NCBI RefSeq assembly: GCF_900116195.1
Contig: NZ_FOZW01000018.1
Location: 1 to 64,000, forward strand
Length of the DNA stretch: 64,000 nucleotides
From: Alloyangia pacifica
Lineage (GTDB): Bacteria > Pseudomonadota > Alphaproteobacteria > Rhodobacterales > Rhodobacteraceae
Direction of reading: 5' to 3'
In this document: positions 21,785 to 29,396 of the stretch, in pieces
Position numbering within the stretch: position 1 is the stretch's first letter
Layout of the letters: the number at the start of each line of letters is the position of its first letter
The notes under the pieces: model-generated
The model's database searches: none
What the model was told of the DNA's origin: nothing
The model's input: the letters and a program-made list of their open reading frames with translations, nothing else
Made by a program: the position numbers and the translations under genes

Positions 21785-21818
21785 CTCCGAAGTCCTCCCT
21801 CGACGTATTGATGACATG

Positions 21819-21844
21819 TTGTTAGTTACTTTTGTAACTAACAA
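21819..21844. promoter_or_regulatory. Operator-like palindrome between hmgA and marR
   Basis: TTGTTAGTTAC, a TTTT spacer and GTAACTAACAA form a perfect 11-bp inverted repeat at 21819-21829 and 21834-21844. It lies in the 74-bp divergent gap, so it can cover both promoters. Its size and position suit a MarR-family dimer, most simply the adjacent regulator. It has no GC-rich stem or T-tract context of a terminator. Confidence 0.75.
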
Positions 21845-21858
21845 GAGGGATTCTTGAG

Positions 21859-22317
21859 GTGATGAAGAAATTGGCACAAACCCGAGAAAGCGATGATATT
21901 TTCGAGCTTTCCAGCTTCACGCCCTACCTCCTCAACCAGGCCGCCGAAGCGCAGAGTGACGTGTTTTCAAGGAATTACCGCGAACGCTACGGGATGCTTC
22001 GGACCGAATGGCGGGTGCTGTTCCACCTGGGCCGCCACGGCGACATGAGCGCCAAGGAGATCTCGGAAAGCGCCTCGATCCACAAGACAAAGGTCTCGCG
22101 CGCGGTCCGTGCGCTGGAGGAGAAGCGATTCCTCTCGCGCATCACCAGTCCGGACGACAGGCGCAGCGAACGGCTGTCGCTGCGCCCGCCCGGGCAGGAG
22201 GCCTTTCGCCATCTGTCCCGCGCGGCGCAGGACTACGAGGCCGCGCTCGAGCAGCGCCTCGGAAAACGCGACGCGCGAAAATTGCGGGAGCTGCTCAAGC
22301 GGTTGGACGGCACGTGA
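21859..22317 (+). CDS. MarR-family regulator, divergent from hmgA
   Basis: The 152-aa winged-HTH protein contains [49 protein letters not shown] and the wing [12 protein letters not shown]. It is likely a homogentisate-pathway repressor acting on the palindrome just upstream. The start may be GTG at 21859 (better spaced from AAGAGGGA) or ATG at 21862; the difference is one residue. Its 3' end converges on the reductive dehalogenase gene, 49 bp away. Confidence 0.9.
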   Translation: MMKKLAQTRESDDIFELSSFTPYLLNQAAEAQSDVFSRNYRERYGMLRTEWRVLFHLGRHGDMSAKEISESASIHKTKVSRAVRALEEKRFLSRITSPDDRRSERLSLRPPGQEAFRHLSRAAQDYEAALEQRLGKRDARKLRELLKRLDGT

Positions 22318-22366
22318 CCTGCCGGGCGGCGGGGCCCGCTGGGGCACCCCGCAGTCCGGCCCGCGC

Positions 22367-25300
22367 TCACAGGTCCAGCTCGATCACCCCGCCCGGTGTC
22401 GCGGCGCGGCTCTGGCAGGTGATCATCGCGCCCTCTCTTTGTGCCTTCGACAGGACGAAGTCGCGGTGCTCGACCTCCCCCGCCCGGACCCCGCACTTGC
22501 ACACCCCGCAGATGCCGTCGTCGCACTTGAGGTCGATCGGGATCCCCGCCGCCTGCAGGACCTCCGCGGCGCTGCGATCCTCGGGCACCTGCAACACGCG
22601 CCCGTCCTTCAGCCGCAGGGCAAAGGGGTGGTTCTCATAGTCGGGCTGCTCGGGGACCGAGAAATATTCCAGATGCCGCGCCTCCTCGGGGAATCCGGCG
22701 CGCTCGGCGGCCTGCATCACCCCCTGCATGTAGCGCTCGGGCCCGCAGGTGTAGACGTGCCAGCCCTGCGCATAGCGGCCCATGATCGCATCCAGGTCCG
22801 CGCGTGTTCCTTCGTCGGAAAAATGCAGGTGCACCTTCCCGGCCCAGGGCATCGCCGAAAGATCGTCGAGGAACCCCGCGCCTGCCCGCCGCGAACAGGA
22901 GTAGTGCAATGCGAAATCCCGGCCGAGGGCATGCAGGCGATGCGCGAAGGCGATCATCGGCGTGATCCCGATGCCGCCGCCCATGAGCAGCGACATCGGC
23001 GCAGACTCCTCCAGGGGGAAGTGGTTGATCGGCCGCGAGATGAAGATCTTTCGCCCCGGCGTGAAGATCCGGTGCATCAGCTTCGAGCCGCCCCGCCCCG
23101 CGTCCTCGCGCAGCACGGCGATCTGGTAGCGCGTGCGATCGGCGGGATCGCCGCTCATCGAATATTGCCGCAGGAACTCCGGCGCGACCACGATGTCGAG
23201 ATGCGCCCCGGCCGTCCATTCCGGCAGGTCCGAACCGTCTAGGCTGCGGAATTCGTATCGGCTCACATCCCCGGTCATCGCCTGGGCCTCGGCCACCTCC
23301 ACCCGGATCACCGGCGCATCCCCGGGGACGCGATACTCGTGCAAATGGTCGGTCCGCCCCTGTTCGAGCCGCAGCTTGTACTCGCGGGCGGTGACCATCG
23401 CCTGATAGGCCTCGATGCCTTTCTCGCGGTCCATCGGGAACGGATAGGGCCAGGGGTGTGGCGCCAGCGGCGCGGGGTAGACCGCCAGCGTCTGGTCCTC
23501 GTAGCGCAGCTTCAGCTCGGGTTGCAGATCGCGGCGGTTGACCGGATGCCTGCTGGGACGATAGGCGCCGTCCTCTTCCAGCTCGATGTCCCACCACCAC
23601 TTCTTGACCTCGTTCAGCCCTCCGTTGCCCACGGCGTCGTCGAGTCGGGCCAGCAGCGGGGCCGCCTTCGGCAGGGTCATTGCGGCCCAGCGGAACGGCC
23701 GCTCGGCGAACAGTCCCTCGAGGTTCCAGGGGCAAGTCTTCATGCAGCGCCCGCACATCGCCCCGCCCTTGGCGGTGATGCGGTAGGTCGCGCATTTCTG
23801 ACTGTCGGACTTCCAGATCTCGTAGCCATTGAACATCAGCTTCGGCCCGGCGGTGATCGCCCCCGAGGGGCATTCCCGCGCGCATTTGTTGCAGCTCTCG
23901 CAGAAGCTCTGGAGGCCGAAATCGATGGGCCTGTCGTGCGCCAGCGGCATGTCGGTGGTCACCACGCCAGACTTGAGCCGCGGCCCGAGATAGGGGTTGA
24001 GGATCACCTCGCCGATGCGGCTGACCTCGCCAAGACCCGAGAGCAACAGCAGCGGCGGCTGCAGAACCTCGCCATCCATCACCGTGTGCGCCTTCGCCTT
24101 GTAGCCGAGGTTGCGAATCTGCTGCGCGATGACCCCGCCCAGCAGCGAGAAACGGAGGTAGGCACGCATCGACTGGGCGACGCTGATCCAGTCGTCGCCG
24201 CTGGCGCCCTCCATCGTCTCGAAGCCCTGGTCGATGATCATGCTGATCGCCTGATCGTGGGGCGGATCGATGGGGGTGCCGAGCGCGTCGTGCGAATACC
24301 ACGCCCAGTCGGGGCAGCGCGAGATCCCCACCGCGTCCACCCCGAGGAAATAGCTCGCGGCCTTGATGTTGGCGGCGTTGCGCGCGGCATCCGAGGGACG
24401 CGGCCCGTCAGGGTTCGGCGCGCCGTCCTGGCTCAGCACGAAGGCTCCGAGCGCCCGGCGCTGCGCATAGGAGGGCGCCGCCTTGCGCGCGTAGTGCCCG
24501 CCCTTTGCCCCCTCCTGCAGCGCCTTGCCCATGTCGCCGAACTGGGCACGGGCGAACATGTCGGCGCGCTTCGGCACGCGGGCGACCCGGGCCTCGTCGA
24601 TGAATGTCGTGGGCGCATCGACCCGCTTCAGTTTCTCGAAAGGATGCGCCCCGTCAACGAAGCGGCGGCGGTCGTAGGGGTTTCCGTTCAGACGCGAGCG
24701 CTGCACCCCCTTGCCCAGCCTCCACGCCAGCCCGCCCGAGCCGGGCTGTGCGGCGAGGGGAAGGTCGCAGGCCAGATCGAGGCGGCAGGTCACCACGCCC
24801 AGGCCGAAGCGCTCGCCGAGGAAGGGCGCCACGAGCCGCCCCTCTCTGACCTGAGCGAGCCCCGCCGCGACCGCCAGCCGGTTCATGTCCACGTCCGAAG
24901 CCGCCCCCGAATGCGCCTTGGCGTCATGCCCGAGCAGGCGGATGTAGTTCGCGATGACGTTGGCGGTCTCCGATGCGCGCAGGCAGGCGCGCTGCGCCAG
25001 CGCATCCTGCAGCCAGTCGCAGCCTTCCTCCCCCTCGCCCGGTTCGCGTGGATTCTCATAGAGATAGACGATCGCATGCGTATGACCGGTGATCGCTGCG
25101 GGCGGCGCGGCGATGCTGTCCTTCAGGTCCGCCATGATGACGTCTATCCCCGAGGCGAGCGTCTTGCTCTGGCGGGTCTGGATGTCCCGGGCCAGACGGT
25201 CGATGTCGGGATTGAGGAAGGGCTTCTCAAGCAGCGCGGCTCCGTCCAGCCGGCAGATGCCGACCATGGCCGCGTCGTTGAAGTAGCCGAAGGCCTTGAG

Positions 25301-25558
25301 GTGGTTGGCGCGCTCGGCCGGATCGCCGGGGATCTCGGAGACCACGGGATTGGTCAGCCCGCCGCGGATCGTGTCGAGGATCGCCTGATACTCGCGCATC
25401 GCGTTGACGATGCTTTCCGGCGCGTCGGGGCGGTCGAAGCGCACCTGCTGCATCGGCGGCACGCCGGAGAGGTCGGCCGTTTCCGCCCGCGCAAGGGTTT
25501 CGAGCGGAAACGGTCCCATGTGGACCGGGCGGTTGCGGTCGGAGAACAGTCGAGTCAC
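22367..25558 (-). CDS. rdhA: Catabolic reductive dehalogenase fused to FMN/2Fe-2S reductase
   Basis: A 1063-aa cytosolic enzyme predicted to remove halogen from an aromatic substrate with cobalamin, using NAD(P)H directly. Residues about 1-640 are RdhA-like: two ferredoxin-type 4Fe-4S motifs lie at CESCNKCARECP (about 551-562) and C-x13-CGRCMKTCP (about 588-609). Residues about 740-1063 form a phthalate-dioxygenase-reductase-type module with LRQYSMSG (flavin, about 800), MGGGIGITPMI (nucleotide, about 857) and CDDGICGVCKCG plus ITCQS (2Fe-2S, about 1013-1048). No Tat signal and no rdhB neighbour are present, unlike respiratory enzymes. This layout matches BhbA of Comamonas and NpRdhA of Nitratireductor. 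The N-terminal third repeats the cobalamin-domain pattern in degenerate form. Exact substrate unknown; ortho-halogenated hydroxy-aromatics are likely. Confidence 0.9.
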   Translation of the reverse strand: MTRLFSDRNRPVHMGPFPLETLARAETADLSGVPPMQQVRFDRPDAPESIVNAMREYQAILDTIRGGLTNPVVSEIPGDPAERANHLKAFGYFNDAAMVGICRLDGAALLEKPFLNPDIDRLARDIQTRQSKTLASGIDVIMADLKDSIAAPPAAITGHTHAIVYLYENPREPGEGEEGCDWLQDALAQRACLRASETANVIANYIRLLGHDAKAHSGAASDVDMNRLAVAAGLAQVREGRLVAPFLGERFGLGVVTCRLDLACDLPLAAQPGSGGLAWRLGKGVQRSRLNGNPYDRRRFVDGAHPFEKLKRVDAPTTFIDEARVARVPKRADMFARAQFGDMGKALQEGAKGGHYARKAAPSYAQRRALGAFVLSQDGAPNPDGPRPSDAARNAANIKAASYFLGVDAVGISRCPDWAWYSHDALGTPIDPPHDQAISMIIDQGFETMEGASGDDWISVAQSMRAYLRFSLLGGVIAQQIRNLGYKAKAHTVMDGEVLQPPLLLLSGLGEVSRIGEVILNPYLGPRLKSGVVTTDMPLAHDRPIDFGLQSFCESCNKCARECPSGAITAGPKLMFNGYEIWKSDSQKCATYRITAKGGAMCGRCMKTCPWNLEGLFAERPFRWAAMTLPKAAPLLARLDDAVGNGGLNEVKKWWWDIELEEDGAYRPSRHPVNRRDLQPELKLRYEDQTLAVYPAPLAPHPWPYPFPMDREKGIEAYQAMVTAREYKLRLEQGRTDHLHEYRVPGDAPVIRVEVAEAQAMTGDVSRYEFRSLDGSDLPEWTAGAHLDIVVAPEFLRQYSMSGDPADRTRYQIAVLREDAGRGGSKLMHRIFTPGRKIFISRPINHFPLEESAPMSLLMGGGIGITPMIAFAHRLHALGRDFALHYSCSRRAGAGFLDDLSAMPWAGKVHLHFSDEGTRADLDAIMGRYAQGWHVYTCGPERYMQGVMQAAERAGFPEEARHLEYFSVPEQPDYENHPFALRLKDGRVLQVPEDRSAAEVLQAAGIPIDLKCDDGICGVCKCGVRAGEVEHRDFVLSKAQREGAMITCQSRAATPGGVIELDL

Positions 25559-25629
25559 GGCACCTCCCCATGCGTGTGGATCGAACTGCCTTGATCTAGC
25601 CGGAGCGGGACGCCTATTCTGTCACCCGA

Positions 25630-26412
25630 ATGGATGACATCGCCTTTTCTCCCCTGCCGCGCGACCGGACCGCGAGGCTGACCGCTCTGGTGCCGGAGCC
25701 GGGCTTCGGCGCGGCGCTTCTGGCCTCTATCCGCGACGCGGCGGATATCGTGAATTTCGGGGCCTTCTACGTGTCGGACCTGAAGCGGCCGGAGCCGGTC
25801 CTGTCGATCTGGTCCGGCGAGATGAGCGACTACTGGTTCCGCCGCAACGCCCGCACGATCGCCTCGCACGACAGCCTGCGGCAGGACTTCTCGGAGCGCA
25901 TCCGCCGCGCGCCGCAGGGCGCACTGGTGATCGACCGCTGGCATCCCCCGGCGGACGACCCGCGCGCGGCGATCTACGCCCGCGACCAGGTGATCGAGCG
26001 GGTCTCGGTCGCCTCGCGGATCGGGCGCGGCGGCCTCGTGTCCTTTTACCTACGCGGCGTTCAGGCGGGCTGGCTGTCGGACACGGATCTGGCACGATTG
26101 CGGGACGTCCTGCCTTTGGCACACGAGCTGATCGGACTTCGGCACCGCATCGTCGGCCCCCAACCGGAGCTGCCGGCGGAGCGCTCCTTCGCCGCGCTGC
26201 GGGCGGACAATGTCGGCGCTTTCGCGGGTCTCACCGCGCGCGAGGCCGAGATTTGCGATCTCGCCGCGCGCGGCATATCGGTCGAGGGTACGGCGCTCGA
26301 CCTCGGCATCTCGCAGAACACCGTGCGCACGCTGCGCCGACGCGCCTACCGCCGTCTGCAGGTCGCGACCACGACGCAGCTGACGCGCCTGCTGTTCAGC
26401 GACCGCCGGTGA
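25630..26412 (+). CDS. LuxR-type transcriptional regulator, divergent from rdhA
   Basis: The 260-aa protein ends in a GerE/LuxR helix-turn-helix: LTAREAEICDLAARGISVEGTALDLGISQNTVRTLRRRAYRRL (about residues 202-244). The N-terminal 190 residues have no recognisable receiver or autoinducer motif and probably form a small-molecule-sensing domain. It is separated by 71 bp from the dehalogenase start on the opposite strand, so it is the obvious candidate regulator. The 3' end overlaps the convergent CoA-transferase gene by 17 bp. Confidence 0.85.
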   Translation: MDDIAFSPLPRDRTARLTALVPEPGFGAALLASIRDAADIVNFGAFYVSDLKRPEPVLSIWSGEMSDYWFRRNARTIASHDSLRQDFSERIRRAPQGALVIDRWHPPADDPRAAIYARDQVIERVSVASRIGRGGLVSFYLRGVQAGWLSDTDLARLRDVLPLAHELIGLRHRIVGPQPELPAERSFAALRADNVGAFAGLTAREAEICDLAARGISVEGTALDLGISQNTVRTLRRRAYRRLQVATTTQLTRLLFSDRR

Positions 26413-27574
26413 CCTGACCCTCCCGCAGGGCGGCCAGCACCTCCTCGGTATGTTCTCCGAGGCGCGGTGCCGGCAGTCGCGCCGCACAGGGGGTCCGGCT
26501 GAGCTTGACCGGGAACCCCAGCATCCGCACCGTGCCCCGCTCGTCGCCATGCGGCACGTCGATGGCCATTTCCTGCGCCTGGATCTGTGGGTCCGCGAAG
26601 ACCTCTTTCAGGGTCTGGATTTTGCCGGTCGGCACGCCCGCGCGGTTGAGCCGGAGAATCCAGTTCTCGCGCGTATCGCTTGCCAGCGCCGCGTCGAGGA
26701 TGCCGTGCAACTCGTCACGCCGGGCAAAGCGTTTGTCGTTGCTGTCGAAACGCGGATCCGACAGCAGGTCGGGCAGACCGATCTCGGCCAGCAACCGCCC
26801 CAGCACCTGGTCGTTCGACGGAGAAATCGCGATCTGCCCATCGGCGGTATTGTAGAGCCCGTAGGGCGCCACCAGCGGGTGATCGTTGCCGGTGCGCTGC
26901 GGGTTCTCGCCGGTGACGAAATGCTCCGAGGCGAGATAAGCCATCATGCTCAGCACGCCGTTGACCATCGAGGTCTCCACCGCCTGCCCCACCCCATCGC
27001 GGTTGCGCCCGTGCAGCGCCGAGACGATGCCGAAGGCGGTGTAGAGCCCGGCCACGAGATCCGTCACCGGCTGCGCCGCGCGCAGCGGCGGCTCGCCTTC
27101 GGGGCCATTTACGCTCATGAAGCCGCTCATCGCCTGCGCGATGAAATCGAAGGCCGGCCGATCGGTGTAGGGGCCGGTCGAGCCAAAGCCGTTGACGCTG
27201 GCCACCACCAGCCGCGGGTTGATCTCTTCGAGCCGCTCGGGCGGAAAGCCCATGCGCCCCAGCACTCCGGGTCGGAAATTCTCGACCAGCACGTCGGCGG
27301 TTTCCAGCAAGCGCGCAAGGTCGGTGCGCCCCTCGTCGGAATAGAGGTCCAGCACCACCGACTTCTTGTTGCGGTTGAAGCCGGCGAAATACCACGAGAA
27401 ACCGTTCTTGTGGTGGCCCTGCCCGCGCACCGGATCGCCGCCGGGGCTCTCGATCTTGATCACCTCGGCGCCCATGTCGCCGAGCAGCATCGAGCAAAAG
27501 GGCCCCGAAAGGACGCGGGTCAGGTCGATGACGCGGATGCCGTCGAGCGGCGGTTTCAGCTCCGTGCCGCTCAT
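26396..27574 (-). CDS. CaiB/BaiF-family CoA-transferase
   Basis: Family III CoA-transferase moving CoA between carboxylates. The 392-aa protein starts with GIRVIDLTRVLSGPFCSMLLGDMGAEVIKIE (about residues 12-42). It carries the catalytic Asp in RPAFDFIAQAMSG (about residues 150-162) and the usual GQAVETSMVNGVLSMM. Its start overlaps the HMG-CoA-lyase-type gene by 4 bp, so the two enzymes probably act in sequence: CoA activation of a hydroxy acid, then C-C cleavage. Typical length for the family; substrate not determinable. Confidence 0.92.
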   Translation of the reverse strand: MSGTELKPPLDGIRVIDLTRVLSGPFCSMLLGDMGAEVIKIESPGGDPVRGQGHHKNGFSWYFAGFNRNKKSVVLDLYSDEGRTDLARLLETADVLVENFRPGVLGRMGFPPERLEEINPRLVVASVNGFGSTGPYTDRPAFDFIAQAMSGFMSVNGPEGEPPLRAAQPVTDLVAGLYTAFGIVSALHGRNRDGVGQAVETSMVNGVLSMMAYLASEHFVTGENPQRTGNDHPLVAPYGLYNTADGQIAISPSNDQVLGRLLAEIGLPDLLSDPRFDSNDKRFARRDELHGILDAALASDTRENWILRLNRAGVPTGKIQTLKEVFADPQIQAQEMAIDVPHGDERGTVRMLGFPVKLSRTPCAARLPAPRLGEHTEEVLAALREGQVTGGR

Positions 27575-28536
27575 GCGCGGCTTCCGCTCGACGAGCGGAC
27601 CTCGTCGCGGCGATACTGCCGCAGGCGCGGACCGGCCTTCATCACCTGCCCCGGCAGCTTCTGCCCGAGCGCCGCCTCGGTGCGCCGCGCGACCTCGATC
27701 AGCGCGTCCAGATCAATGCCGGTCTCGACCCCGCTTTCATGCAGCATGTAGACCAGATCCTCGGTGCAGGCATTGCCGGTCGCGCCGGGCGCGAAGGGGC
27801 AACCGCCGATCCCGGCGACGCTGGCCTCGTAGCGGGTGATCCCCTCGAGGAGCCCGGCATAGGCGCAGGCGAGGCCCACCCCCCGGGTGTTGTGGAAATG
27901 CAGCGCGACATCGGCCTGCGGCACCTCGGCGGCCAGCGCCCGGCAGCGCTCCTGCACCAGCCGCGGCGTCGCCATGCCGGTGGTGTCGCCGAGCGTGATC
28001 TTGGTGATGCCGCTGCCCGCGTAGGCCTTGGCCACATCGAGGATGTCCGTCACCGGCACGTCGCCCTCGAAGGGGCAGCCGAAGGCGGTGGCGATGGCGC
28101 CATAGACGGCAATCCCGGCCTCCTCTCCCATCCTTGCGATCTCGGCCGCGGCGGCCAGCGAGACCTCCCGGGAGCAGTTCACATTGGCCTGGTTGTGGCT
28201 CTCGGAGGCGGAAAGAAAGACCACCATCGCGTCCACCCCGGCCTCGATGGCGCGCGCCGCGCCGCGGGCGTTGGGCACCAGCGCGGTCAGCTCGGCACCG
28301 CGGCTGCGGTCGATGGCCGCCATGACCTCGGCGGCATCGGCCATGTTGGGCACGGCGCGCGGCGCGACGAAGGAGGTGACCTCGAGCTGCGGCACTCCCG
28401 CCGCGATCAGCCCGTTGATCATCTCGATCTTCACGTCGGTGGACACCGGCACCGGCCAGGCCTGCAGCCCGTCGCGGGGGCCCACGTCCACGATCCGCAC
28501 TCTTTCGGGGAATCCCTCCAGCGTGACCTGCGTCAT
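27571..28536 (-). CDS. HMG-CoA lyase-type enzyme (HMGL family)
   Basis: A 321-aa TIM-barrel lyase cleaving a 3-hydroxy-3-methylglutaryl-CoA-like thioester to acetyl-CoA and a keto acid. IVDVGPRDGLQAWP (about residues 15-28) carries the catalytic Arg-Asp. LHFHNTRG (about 207-214) carries the metal-binding His pair. GGCPFAPGATGNACTEDLVYML (about 239-260) is the family signature with its Cys. With the coupled CoA-transferase and the divergent TTT importer, free HMG (meglutol), citramalate or a similar branched hydroxy acid is a plausible substrate; this is inference. Confidence 0.88.
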   Translation of the reverse strand: MTQVTLEGFPERVRIVDVGPRDGLQAWPVPVSTDVKIEMINGLIAAGVPQLEVTSFVAPRAVPNMADAAEVMAAIDRSRGAELTALVPNARGAARAIEAGVDAMVVFLSASESHNQANVNCSREVSLAAAAEIARMGEEAGIAVYGAIATAFGCPFEGDVPVTDILDVAKAYAGSGITKITLGDTTGMATPRLVQERCRALAAEVPQADVALHFHNTRGVGLACAYAGLLEGITRYEASVAGIGGCPFAPGATGNACTEDLVYMLHESGVETGIDLDALIEVARRTEAALGQKLPGQVMKAGPRLRQYRRDEVRSSSGSRA

Positions 28537-28561
28537 AAGCCCTCCTCCAAAAGCTGTTGAT

Positions 28562-28586
28562 GTGGTCTACCGCCGTGGTATACCAC
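28562..28586. promoter_or_regulatory. GntR-type operator, tandem copies
   Basis: The perfect palindrome GTGGTATACCAC lies at 28575-28586. An imperfect copy, GTGGTCTACCGC, lies directly before it at 28562-28573, 13 bp start to start. Both lie in the 76-bp gap between the HMGL-type gene and gntR. Position and symmetry suit the adjacent GntR regulator controlling both directions. Confidence 0.7.
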
Positions 28587-28612
28587 TCGCACAGGGAGGG
28601 TCAATCCAGACC

Positions 28613-29332
28613 ATGAACACGGACAGGGCGGCGGATAACGCGGCATTGCCGCAGGCGGAGCGCGCGTTGCAGGACATCCGGAAGGATATCCTGTCGATGG
28701 CCTTTGCGCCCGGCGAACCTGTCTCGGAACGCGCCCTGCAGGACCGCTATGGCATGTCGCGGACGCCGATCCGCGCGGCCTTGGCAGCGCTGACCGCCGA
28801 GGGGCTGGTCGACCGCGATCCGCGCGGCGGCTACGTCATCGCCCCCATCGACCTGCAGGAGATCCGCGACCTCTTCGAATTCCGCGAGGAGCTGGAGGAC
28901 ACAGCGGTGCGCCTTGCCTGCGTCCGCGCCCGCCCCGAGGCGCTGGCGGCGCTGCGCGCCACGGTCGACCGCGGGCGCACCGATTTCCGGGTCGAGGACT
29001 GGCTCGCATCGGGGCTCGACGTGCACGTCGAGCTGGCGGCGCTCTCCGGCAACCCGTTCCTGCGCGACGCGGTGCGCACCGTGGTGGGGCGGGCGCTGCG
29101 CCTGCGCTGGCTGCTGGCCAGCGATGCTGCGCAGCGAGAGGCGGCCTGGCAGGAACATACCGAAATCCTCGATCTCGTCGCCGCCGGCGACGCGGACGAG
29201 GCGGCCCGAAAGGTCCGGTTGCACACCCGCGCGGTGCGTGACCAGATCCTCGAGGCCGTGGAAGGCGCGCGCCGGTTTCTCGGCACGCGCGGTGTCGTCG
29301 ACCACAAGAGGAGTGACGGCGACACGCAATGA
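28613..29332 (+). CDS. GntR-family (FCD-type) transcriptional regulator
   Basis: The 239-aa protein has a winged HTH (about residues 18-80, including SERALQDRYGMSRTPIRAALAALTAEGLVDRDPRGGYVI). A helical FCD-like ligand domain follows, with potential metal-ligand residues in DVHVELAALSGNPFL and HTEILDLVAAGD. It stands between the CoA-transferase/lyase pair and the TTT transporter and probably regulates both. I chose the ATG at 28613, just right of the operator; longer extensions run through it. Confidence 0.88.
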   Translation: MNTDRAADNAALPQAERALQDIRKDILSMAFAPGEPVSERALQDRYGMSRTPIRAALAALTAEGLVDRDPRGGYVIAPIDLQEIRDLFEFREELEDTAVRLACVRARPEALAALRATVDRGRTDFRVEDWLASGLDVHVELAALSGNPFLRDAVRTVVGRALRLRWLLASDAAQREAAWQEHTEILDLVAAGDADEAARKVRLHTRAVRDQILEAVEGARRFLGTRGVVDHKRSDGDTQ

Positions 29333-29396
29333 CGCCCCGGGGAGGGAGACCCCGGGAACAGGGGCCCATCGGGCCACAGGACAAAAGGGAGGAACC

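Noticed and set aside
22367-25558. Epoxyqueuosine reductase (QueG) reading of the 1063-aa protein
   Set aside because: The 4Fe-4S layout is shared with QueG, but the length, the duplicated N-terminus and the fused flavin/2Fe-2S reductase match catabolic reductive dehalogenases.
23339-25594. 751-aa open frame on the plus strand
   Set aside because: Antisense to the reductive dehalogenase, with shadow-type composition.
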